NCBI RefSeq assembly: GCF_900107925.1
Contig: NZ_FNUJ01000012.1
Location: 124,001 to 188,000 of the forward strand
Origin: Amycolatopsis pretoriensis
GTDB taxonomy: Bacteria > Actinomycetota > Actinomycetes > Mycobacteriales > Pseudonocardiaceae
Direction of reading: 5' to 3'
DNA length: 64,000 nucleotides
Under the pieces are notes generated by a model. It was given only the letters and a program-made list of their open reading frames with translations. It ran no database searches and was not told the origin of the DNA. Positions within the stretch are counted from its first letter, which is position 1. The number at the start of each line of letters is the position of its first letter. Shown one piece after another: positions 57,559-64,000 of this stretch. A program made the translations under genes and the position numbers.

Positions 57559-58383
57559 TCAGTCGGTGTCCTGCTTCAAAGCGGTGTCGATCGTGAGGGC
57601 GGCGGCGACCACCATGCTGGCAAGCGGATCCGGTAGCGGCTGGGGGATCTCCACGACGTAGTTGTCGGCGGTCGTGAAGGCGGCTTTCAGGAACCCGCCC
57701 CACGTCTTGGTCACCCGGGCGACCTCGGTGCCGGCGTGGTCGCGGATCGAGAAGTTCCAGGCGCGCCAGTTCTCGGCGAAGATCCCGCCGACCGAGTGGC
57801 CGTCGACGACGAAGCCGAACCGGATCTTCCCGAAGACGTTCTCCTGGACGATCTCGCCGATCGGGGTCTCGTCGGCCCGCGTGACGAGGAATCGTGACTT
57901 GAAGACCTTGGCAGGCCGGGTCACCTTGAGCACCGTGCTGTGGTTGGCGTCCCGGACCTCGAACTTGTGGGTCAGGAACTGGTCGTAGTTCGTCAGCAGC
58001 CGGATGGCCTTCTTCAGCGTGCTCTGGCCGACCTCGACGACTCCGCCGAGCCGGTTGCCGTTCTGGTCGAAGACGCCGAACTCGTTGGCCATCTCGATCA
58101 GCTTGGCGCGCTGGTTGACCACCAGGACCGGTTCGGTGAACAGCGTCCCGCCGCCGGTGCGTGCGGCGCCTCGGCCGCGCGTCGCGCGGTTGACCTGGTT
58201 CTGGATCCGGGCCGGGTCGTGCGCCCGCTCGATGTCCAGCTCGATCGGCTCGGAGTCGCTCGGTGGCGGCGTCTGGTAGGCCGGTCGGGTGTCAGCCGTC
58301 CAGGCCTGGCCGTCCCACCAACGGTGCAGACGGGGGTCCCGCGCGTCGGGATACCAACCCGGTTGCGGTGGCGAACTCGTCAT
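57559..58383 (-). CDS. DUF2510 and LURP-one/scramblase-like protein
   Basis: A 274-residue protein. The N-terminal DUF2510 motif is PPQPGWYPDARDPRLHRWWD GQAWT (residues 6-28), a short Trp-rich motif common on actinobacterial membrane proteins. Residues 70-270 form a scramblase/LURP-one-type barrel (LIEMANEFGVFDQNGNRLGG, FLTHKFEVRDANHSTVLKVT, SIRDHAGTEVARVTKTWGGF). The C-terminal helix (LPDPLASMVVAAALTIDTAL) may insert in the membrane, as in phospholipid scramblases. The function is unknown in bacteria. It is divergent from the MetE-like gene. Confidence 0.85.
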   Translation of the reverse strand: MTSSPPQPGWYPDARDPRLHRWWDGQAWTADTRPAYQTPPPSDSEPIELDIERAHDPARIQNQVNRATRGRGAARTGGGTLFTEPVLVVNQRAKLIEMANEFGVFDQNGNRLGGVVEVGQSTLKKAIRLLTNYDQFLTHKFEVRDANHSTVLKVTRPAKVFKSRFLVTRADETPIGEIVQENVFGKIRFGFVVDGHSVGGIFAENWRAWNFSIRDHAGTEVARVTKTWGGFLKAAFTTADNYVVEIPQPLPDPLASMVVAAALTIDTALKQDTD

Positions 58384-58504
58384 GGCGGGTGAGCCTATCC
58401 GCGCGGACCGCTTCACGGTGCCGGGAAAGGCAAATGCGGCGTATGTCTGCCTCGGGACGGCCCGGTCGGCGCCGCCGGCAGGTGGTCGACCAGAATCGGG
58501 TGTC

Positions 58505-59542
58505 GTGAATGAGCGAGTTTGGCCCAGCGGTGCCGCGACCGCGATCGGCTCGATGCCGGGCACCGACCCGGCGGAAGCTGCGGCGATCGTGTTCGGCGAG
58601 CTGCCGGACTTCCCGCACCTGCCGGAACTGCCCGGCCGTGGCGTCGGCGCGGACATGCTCGGCCGGACCGCAGCGCTGCTGGTGGACCTGGCCGTCGACG
58701 TCGTGCCGAGCGGCTACCGCGTGGTGGCGCGGCCGGGGCACGAGCACCGCCGGGCCGTCGACCTGCTGCGCTGGGACCTCGACGCCGTCCAGGAGGCGCG
58801 GGAGAAAGCGGGAGCCACTCCACCCGTCTTCAAGGTCCAGCTGGCCGGGCCGTGGACGCTCGGTGCCGGGATCGAGCTGCCCCGCGGCCACCGGGTCCTC
58901 ACCGACCGCGGTGCCCTGCGGGACTTCACGTCGTCCCTGCTGGACGGCCTCGCCGGCCACGTCGCCGAGGTGCACGCCCGGACCGGCGCGCCCGTGGTCG
59001 TCCAGTTCGACGAGCCGTCGCTGCCCACCGTGCTGGCCGGTGGCCTGCCGACGCCGTCCGGCTACGGGAACGTCGCCGCGGTGCCGGAGCCCGAAGCACG
59101 TGACCTGCTTTCGACGGTGATCGAAGGTGCGAAGGCGATCACCGGCCGACCGGTGATCTTGCACTGCTGCGCCGCGAAACCGCCGCTCGGCCTGCTGCGC
59201 GAAGCCGGCGCGGACGCCCTGGCCTTCGACCTTGCCGCGCTCGGCGGCGCGTCTGCCGAGTTTCTCGACGAGATCGGCGAAGTCTGGGACGGCGGGGCGA
59301 CCTTGTTCCTCGGCGCGGTCCCGTCGACGGCGCCCGCGTCGCCGCCGACTCTGAAGGACGTCGGCGAGCCGGCGTTCCGGTTGGCGGACAGGCTCGGCTT
59401 CAACCGCAGCGTCCTCGCCGAACGCGCGGTGCCGACCCCCTCCTGCGGCCTCGCCAGTGCGACGCCGGAATGGATGCGCCGCGCCCTCGCTCTGACGCGT
59501 GACCTCGGCAAGGCCTTCGTCGAGCCGCCGGAAGGCTGGTGA
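58505..59542 (+). CDS. MetE-like (cobalamin-independent methionine synthase C-terminal) protein, Rv3015c type
   Basis: A 345-residue protein related to the catalytic half of cobalamin-independent methionine synthase and to uroporphyrinogen-decarboxylase-like barrels. It has AIGSMPGTDPAEAAAIVFGE at the N-terminus, VVVQFDEPSLP mid-chain, ILHCCAAKPPLGLLREAG (candidate Zn-binding cysteines near residue 220) and PTPSCGLASATPEWMRRAL at the end. The zinc ligands of MetE (His-Cys-Glu-Cys) are only partly matched. The role may be methyl transfer to a thiol or a separate function. It is equivalent to M. tuberculosis Rv3015c, just upstream of ligA. The GTG was chosen from the family start VNERVWPSG. Confidence 0.85.
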   Translation: MNERVWPSGAATAIGSMPGTDPAEAAAIVFGELPDFPHLPELPGRGVGADMLGRTAALLVDLAVDVVPSGYRVVARPGHEHRRAVDLLRWDLDAVQEAREKAGATPPVFKVQLAGPWTLGAGIELPRGHRVLTDRGALRDFTSSLLDGLAGHVAEVHARTGAPVVVQFDEPSLPTVLAGGLPTPSGYGNVAAVPEPEARDLLSTVIEGAKAITGRPVILHCCAAKPPLGLLREAGADALAFDLAALGGASAEFLDEIGEVWDGGATLFLGAVPSTAPASPPTLKDVGEPAFRLADRLGFNRSVLAERAVPTPSCGLASATPEWMRRALALTRDLGKAFVEPPEGW

Positions 59543-59627
59543 CCGGAATCCGGCAACTCGCCGACGTCCGCCTCGTCGGACAAGTAGCGTGGCGGCGTAG
59601 CCGATCGAACGAGGACCACTCCTGACC

Positions 59628-60335
59628 ATGCGCCTGTTCCGCCGCAAGAACGCCGCCTCCGATGATCCGCCCGACCCGCGCACCGCGTGGCCCGAGCAGC
59701 ACGTGCCGGACGACCCGGCGGCCGCGGCGGAGACCTTCTGGCAGGGCTGGTATGACCTCCTGCCGATGGTCAGCGCGGCGCTCGGTGAGGGCGAGCCGCA
59801 CCGGGTCGAGCACGAGCTCTGCCAGCTGGTCGAGGCGCTGCACCCGCGGCTGCACTTCTCGCTCGAACGTGGTCGTCGATCGATCTACGCCCTGGTCGTG
59901 ACCGGTCAGGAGGACCCGGAGCTGCGGCCGTTCACCGACGCGTGGCGCGCCGCGGCGCCGCCGGACGACGCGATCTGGGAGTACCACGACTCGGTGCCGC
60001 CCGTGCCCGACCCGACCGAGGTCACCGTCAACCTCGGCGAACACCGGATCGCGCTGGCCGACGTCCGGGTCGTCGTGCAGGTCGACGAGGACGAGCGCGT
60101 CGTCGACGTCGCCGTCTTCCACCCGGGCTTCGGCGACCTCGACGAGGCCGCTCGCCGGACCATGACGTTCCTGCCGCTCGACGCCGCATTGGGTGAACGG
60201 CTCGCCGCCGAACGACTACGGCGCGTGGAGACCGCGGCGACCGAGCCGGAGGGTGCGATCACCCTTCTGGAGTTCCGTGAACTGGTCCGGGCGCTGGACG
60301 CCGGCGAGCACGAAAATGTCGGTCCCCCCGACTAG
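59628..60335 (+). CDS. Conserved hypothetical protein upstream of ligA
   Basis: A 235-residue soluble protein of unknown function. Visible parts are DPRTAWPEQHVPDDPAAAAE, WYDLLPMVSAALGEGEPHRV, HPRLHFSLERGRRSIYALVV and VTVNLGEHRIALADVRVVVQ, a mixed alpha/beta pattern without known catalytic residues. It lies 11 bases ahead of ligA and is probably co-transcribed. It has no signal peptide or membrane helix. The gene starts with ATG after GAGGACC. I do not recognise the family. Confidence 0.75.
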   Translation: MRLFRRKNAASDDPPDPRTAWPEQHVPDDPAAAAETFWQGWYDLLPMVSAALGEGEPHRVEHELCQLVEALHPRLHFSLERGRRSIYALVVTGQEDPELRPFTDAWRAAAPPDDAIWEYHDSVPPVPDPTEVTVNLGEHRIALADVRVVVQVDEDERVVDVAVFHPGFGDLDEAARRTMTFLPLDAALGERLAAERLRRVETAATEPEGAITLLEFRELVRALDAGEHENVGPPD

Positions 60336-60346
60336 GGTTACCACCC

Positions 60347-62518
60347 GTGAGCAGCACCGAACTTCCCCAGGACCCGGCCACCGCGCCGGTGGCCGCCGAG
60401 GACGTCACCGACGTCCCGGCCGACGTGCGCGAGCGGCATGGCGCCCTCGCGGAGGAACTGCGCAACCACCAGTTCCGCTACTACGTCCTGGACTCGCCGA
60501 TCGTCTCCGACGGGCAGTTCGACGAACTCCTGGGCGAGCTGCAGGGGATCGAAGACGAGTACCCGGGGCTGGTCACGCCGGAATCGCCGACTCAGCGCGT
60601 CGGTGGCACGTTCTCGACCGAATTCACCGCGTACGACCACCTCGAACGCATGCTCAGCCTGGACAACGTCTTCGACAAGGACGAGTTCCTGGCGTGGTGC
60701 GAGCGCGTCGAGAAGGAGGTCGGGCGCACCGAGTTCCTGGCCGAGCTGAAGATCGACGGCCTGGCGATCAACCTGTTGTACGAAAACGGCCATCTGACCC
60801 GCGCGCTCACCCGGGGTGACGGCCGCACGGGCGAAGACGTCACGCTGAACATGCGCACGCTCGAGCAGGTGCCCGAGACACTCACCGGCACCGACGAGTT
60901 CCCGGTGCCGGCCCTGGTCGAGGTCCGCGGCGAGGTCTACTTCCGCGTCGAGGACTTCCTCGAGCTGAACGCGAAGATGGTCGAGGCGGGTAAGCCGCCG
61001 TACGCGAACCCGCGTAACACCGCGGCCGGTTCTTTGCGGCAGAAAGACCCGAAGATCACTCGCGAACGCCGGCTGCGGCTGATTTGTCACGGACTCGGCA
61101 AACGCGAGGGCTTCGAACCGCAGCGTCAATCGGAGGCGTACGACGCGCTGGCCGCGTGGGGCCTGCCGGTGTCGCCGCACAGCAAGGTCCTGACGACGGC
61201 CGAGGAACTCACCGAACACATCACCTACTGGGGTGAACACCGGCACGACGCCGAGCACGAGATCGACGGCGTCGTCATCAAGGTCGACCGGGTGGCGCTG
61301 CAGAGGCGGCTGGGTACGACGTCGCGGGCGCCGCGGTGGGCGATCGCGTACAAGTATCCGCCGGAAGAGGCCATCACGACGTTGCTGGACATCCAGGTCA
61401 ACGTCGGGCGGACCGGACGGGTGACCCCGTTCGCGGTCACCGAGCCGGTCAAGGTCGCGGGGTCGACGGTCGCGCGAGCCACCCTCCACAACCAGGAGGA
61501 GGTCAAGCGCAAGGGCGTGCTGATCGGCGACCGGATCGTCATCCGCAAGGCCGGCGACGTCATCCCCGAGGTCCTCGGGCCGGTGGTCGACGCGCGAACC
61601 GGTGACGAGCGCGAGTTCGTCATGCCCACGCACTGCCCGGCCTGCGGTACCGAGCTCGCGTACCAGAAGGAAGGCGACAAGGACATCCGCTGTCCGAACA
61701 GCCGCTTCTGCCCCGCGCAGCTGAGGGAGCGGCTCTTCAGCCTGGCCGGGCGCGGCGCGTTCGACATCGAGGTGCTTGGGTACGAGGCCGCGAACGCGCT
61801 GCTCGACGCCCGTGTGGTCGCCGACGAGGGTGACATCTTCGACCTCGACGAAGACAGCCTCGCCGAGGTCGAGCTGTTCCGGACGAAGGCCGGCGAATTG
61901 TCGGCGAACGCGCGAAAGCTGCTCGCCAACCTCGACGTCGCCAAAGATCGACCGCTCTGGAAGGTGCTGGTCGCTTTGTCGATCCGGCACGTCGGCCCGA
62001 CCGCGGCGCAAGCGCTTGCTCGCGAATTCGGCTCGATCGAACGCATCGAGCAGGCCACCGAGGAAGACCTGGCGGACGTCGACGGCGTCGGCCCGACCAT
62101 CGCGCGTGCCACGCAGGAGTGGTTCGAGGTCGGCTGGCACCGGGAGATCGTCGAAAAGTGGCGACGCGCCGGCGTGCGGATGGAGGAGGAGCGCGACGAG
62201 TCGATCCCGCGCAACCTCGAAGGCATGTCGATCGTGGTGACGGGGTCGCTCGACGGCTTCTCCCGCGACGAGGCCAAGGAGGTCATCATGGCCCGCGGCG
62301 GCAAGGCGGCCGGGTCGGTCTCGAAGAAGACCGCCTTCGTCGTCGTCGGGGATTCGCCTGGTTCGAAATACGACAAGGCCGTGCAGCTGAAGGTGCCGGT
62401 GCTGGACGAAGGCGGTTTCCGCGTCCTGCTGGAGCAGGGGCCCGAGGCGGCGCAGGAGGTGGCGCTGCCGGCCGGCGACGCGACCGCGGAAGACGAGCCC
62501 GGGGAGACGGATGGGTGA
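60347..62518 (+). CDS. ligA: NAD-dependent DNA ligase
   Basis: A 723-residue NAD+-dependent ligase that seals nicks in replication and repair. The order of domains is: Ia (RYYVLDSPIVSDGQFDELL), adenylation with Lys135 in LAELKIDGLA, OB fold, the zinc finger (Cys430, Cys433, Cys449, Cys455), helix-hairpin-helix repeats (DVDGVGPTIARATQEWF), and the BRCT domain at about 615-700 (GMSIVVTGSLDGFSRDEAKE). All parts are complete. The C-terminal tail (after about 700) is acidic and variable. The GTG start follows the hypothetical gene by 11 bases. It overlaps the GNAT gene by 8 bases. Confidence 0.98.
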   Translation: MSSTELPQDPATAPVAAEDVTDVPADVRERHGALAEELRNHQFRYYVLDSPIVSDGQFDELLGELQGIEDEYPGLVTPESPTQRVGGTFSTEFTAYDHLERMLSLDNVFDKDEFLAWCERVEKEVGRTEFLAELKIDGLAINLLYENGHLTRALTRGDGRTGEDVTLNMRTLEQVPETLTGTDEFPVPALVEVRGEVYFRVEDFLELNAKMVEAGKPPYANPRNTAAGSLRQKDPKITRERRLRLICHGLGKREGFEPQRQSEAYDALAAWGLPVSPHSKVLTTAEELTEHITYWGEHRHDAEHEIDGVVIKVDRVALQRRLGTTSRAPRWAIAYKYPPEEAITTLLDIQVNVGRTGRVTPFAVTEPVKVAGSTVARATLHNQEEVKRKGVLIGDRIVIRKAGDVIPEVLGPVVDARTGDEREFVMPTHCPACGTELAYQKEGDKDIRCPNSRFCPAQLRERLFSLAGRGAFDIEVLGYEAANALLDARVVADEGDIFDLDEDSLAEVELFRTKAGELSANARKLLANLDVAKDRPLWKVLVALSIRHVGPTAAQALAREFGSIERIEQATEEDLADVDGVGPTIARATQEWFEVGWHREIVEKWRRAGVRMEEERDESIPRNLEGMSIVVTGSLDGFSRDEAKEVIMARGGKAAGSVSKKTAFVVVGDSPGSKYDKAVQLKVPVLDEGGFRVLLEQGPEAAQEVALPAGDATAEDEPGETDG

Positions 62519-63005
62519 TGTCGAAATCCGACCACCACGGCCGGAGGAGTACGCCGCGGCCGGCGCGGTCACGGTCCAGGCGTACGACGTCGATGGTCAC
62601 CTGGCCGGCGACGTCGGGTACGACGCCGAGCTGAGGGACATCGCGCGGCGGGTCGAGCTGGCCGAGGTGCTCGTCGCCGTCGACGCGGCGGGGGAGGTGC
62701 TCGGCACGGTGACCGTCGTGCGGCCGGGGTCGCCCTACGCCGAAATCTCGCGGCCCGGCGAACTGGAGTTCCGGATGCTCGCCGTGGCGCCGTCGGCGCG
62801 CGGTCGGGGCATCGGCGAGGCGCTCACCAAAGCCGTTCTGGACCGCGCGCGGGGGCTCGGCATCCGCCAGGTCGTGCTGAGCAGCCTCGACGGGATGCGC
62901 AGCGCGCACCGGCTCTACGAGCGTCTCGGCTTCGCGCGGCTGGCCGAACGAGACTGGCGGCCGTACCCGCACATCAGCCTGATCGCCTACCGGATCGACG
63001 TCTGA
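62511..63005 (+). CDS. GNAT family N-acetyltransferase downstream of ligA
   Basis: A 164-residue GNAT protein. The acetyl-CoA motif is MLAVAPSARGRGIGEALTKA near residue 90, and VVLSSLDGMRSAHRLYERLG with FARLAERDWRPYPHI completes the fold. It starts 8 bases before the ligA stop, so the two are translationally coupled. No substrate clue exists; the gene order (ligA-GNAT) may be conserved in the family. It converges on the ACT-domain gene with a 31-base spacer. Confidence 0.9.
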   Translation: MGDVEIRPPRPEEYAAAGAVTVQAYDVDGHLAGDVGYDAELRDIARRVELAEVLVAVDAAGEVLGTVTVVRPGSPYAEISRPGELEFRMLAVAPSARGRGIGEALTKAVLDRARGLGIRQVVLSSLDGMRSAHRLYERLGFARLAERDWRPYPHISLIAYRIDV

Positions 63006-63036
63006 CCTGCGCGTTGCCGATGTTCGGCAACGCGCG

Positions 63037-63690
63037 TCAGCCGTCGAGGACGACCGCGACGATCCCGGCGAGGTGGGCGAGCCGGGCGACCTCGGCGGCG
63101 CGGAAAGCCGGTCCGCCCGGCCGCGCGACCAGGAGCGCCTTGCCCGGCTTGCCGAGCGGGGTCGCCGCCAGCTCGGTCCCGAGTTCCTTCCAGGTCTCCG
63201 GGATCCAGGCTTCTTCGCCGTCGAGCACCGTCGCGCGCTCGAGTGGCAGCCACGGGAGGTCGGTGATGGGGGTCTCGGGGGCGGCGCTCGACGACGCCAG
63301 CCGCAGCGCGCCGGTCTCCGAGTGCTCGACGATCATCGCCCAGCCGGCGCGCACGATGCGGGGCACACCCTCGGCGAGGATGTCGAGCCCGGATTTCGGC
63401 TGCGCGGCGATCTCTTCGACGAGTTCGAGCTCGCGGTGCGTGTCCAGCACGCCCGCGTACGGGCGGACCGCGTCGACTTCGACACCTTCGACGCTCTCCG
63501 CCGCCGTGATGAGCGCGTCGGGCAGACGGCCGGACGGCAGCTCGACGACCAGGTCGTCGACCGCGACTCCGGTGCCGCGCTCGACGACGTCCACGCTGAG
63601 GATGTCGGCGCCCACCGTGCCGAGCGCCGTGGCGACCGCGCCGAGGGTCCCCGGGCTGTCCGGAAGGATGACCCGGATCAGGAACGACAC
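63037..63690 (-). CDS. ACT domain protein, Rv3013-like
   Basis: A 217-residue regulatory-type protein. Residues 2-75 are an ACT domain (FLIRVILPDSPGTLGAVATA, LGTVGADILSVDVVERGTG), the amino-acid-binding fold. The rest (LVEEIAAQPKSGLDILAEGV, RIVRAGWAMIVEHSETGALR, KALLVARPGGPAFRAAEVAR) looks like a GAF-like domain. It may sense amino acids near the glutaminyl/asparaginyl-tRNA pathway genes. M. tuberculosis Rv3013 lies between ligA and gatC in the same order. The GTG at 63690 has GAGGGG six bases ahead; the preceding GTG codon is also possible. It is divergent from gatC. Confidence 0.88.
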   Translation of the reverse strand: MSFLIRVILPDSPGTLGAVATALGTVGADILSVDVVERGTGVAVDDLVVELPSGRLPDALITAAESVEGVEVDAVRPYAGVLDTHRELELVEEIAAQPKSGLDILAEGVPRIVRAGWAMIVEHSETGALRLASSSAAPETPITDLPWLPLERATVLDGEEAWIPETWKELGTELAATPLGKPGKALLVARPGGPAFRAAEVARLAHLAGIVAVVLDG

Positions 63691-63924
63691 CACGCGCCCC
63701 TCTCGCCTCTGGCGTCCCAGCCTTGCCGTGGGACGCTCGATGCCGGTCGCCGATTGTGACAGACCCACCCGGTCCGCGGGCCTGCTGTCCGCCGGGCGGG
63801 AGTCGAGCGTCGCCGGACGGCACCCGGCCTGCGCCGGGCGTAACCCAGTCGAGTCCGCCCGCGCCGTCACCATAGACTTGCAGCTTCCGAGACAACCCGC
63901 ACAGCACAACCCGGGAGTCACCCG

Positions 63925-64000
63925 CGTGCCCAACATTTCCCGAGACGAGGTCGCGCACCTCGCGAAGCTGGCCAGGCTGGCCGTGACCGACGACGAAATC
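63925..64000 (+). CDS. gatC: Asp/Glu-tRNA(Asn/Gln) amidotransferase subunit C, truncated by window end
   Basis: Only the first 25 codons are in the window (NISRDEVAHLAKLARLAVTD with the GTG start), a typical GatC N-terminus (V-x-HLAxLARL). GatC is the small subunit that ties GatA to GatB in the tRNA-dependent amidotransferase used by most actinobacteria in place of glutaminyl-tRNA synthetase. gatA and gatB probably follow outside the window. The upstream spacer 63691-63924 holds the promoters for this gene and the divergent ACT-domain gene; GGGAG precedes the start. Confidence 0.9.

Noticed and set aside
59550..59582. GGCAACT-N15-CGTC as a third SigE-type promoter
   Set aside because: The box is incomplete (T instead of C) and the spacer is shorter by two bases than in the two good sites.

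Overview
The window is a high-GC actinobacterial chromosome segment. Codon use, frequent GTG starts and the gene families point to the Pseudonocardiaceae, most likely Amycolatopsis or a close relative; this is inference from content, not a database match. I see no rRNA, tRNA, insertion sequence, prophage or CRISPR array.

Region 1 (about 0-20 kb) is accessory and rich in regulators: a Rox-like flavin monooxygenase with PadR, a MarR gene, two ECF42-type sigma factor/YCII (DGPF) modules (4.0-5.6 kb and 11.2-13.3 kb), an MFS exporter, two HxlR regulators facing small enzymes, an NlpC/P60 wall protein coupled to a nucleoside hydrolase, a tandem pair of 125-residue membrane proteins, and a nitrilase/permease operon facing a GntR/FCD regulator across a clear operator.

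Region 2 (20-34 kb) carries a secreted SlpD/SlpE-like peptidase, a NADAR protein, ilvA, two SigE-type ECF sigma/membrane-protein modules, and the glyoxylate shunt genes aceA and aceB with their divergent regulator ramB. It ends with a TetR/DUF1348 pair, a methyltransferase and a tiny secreted peptide.

Region 3 (34-64 kb) keeps the gene order of the Mycobacterium tuberculosis Rv3012c-Rv3032 block: GT4 glucosyltransferase, GH57-like protein, methyltransferase, etfB-etfA, GNAT acyltransferase-plsC, cysteine desulfurase-mnmA, a MetE-like protein, ligA, an ACT-domain protein and gatC (cut by the window end). Into this backbone are set accessory blocks: a frameshifted GH2 glycosidase, ROK repressor, DUF1479 oxygenase and glutathione peroxidase at 35.4-40.4 kb; an oxidoreductase, LuxR hybrid and MFS exporter at 47.9-51.6 kb; and a degenerate HNH protein, two GNATs, an MBL hydrolase and a LURP-one protein at 54-58.4 kb.

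The strongest unexplained signals are regulatory and repetitive. (1) Both ECF42 modules carry a near-identical promoter, and both SigE-type modules carry a second shared promoter with identical 17-nt spacing, which predicts autoregulation. (2) Three intergenic spacers (11.0, 20.1 and 37.3 kb) carry direct repeats with a 44-bp period; two are clearly related in sequence, and one runs into the 3' end of the ROK gene. (3) A series of TTnGCAA boxes lies between ramB and aceA, and several operators fit their adjacent regulator genes. The ordinary housekeeping genes look intact; the one clearly broken gene is the GH2 glycosidase.
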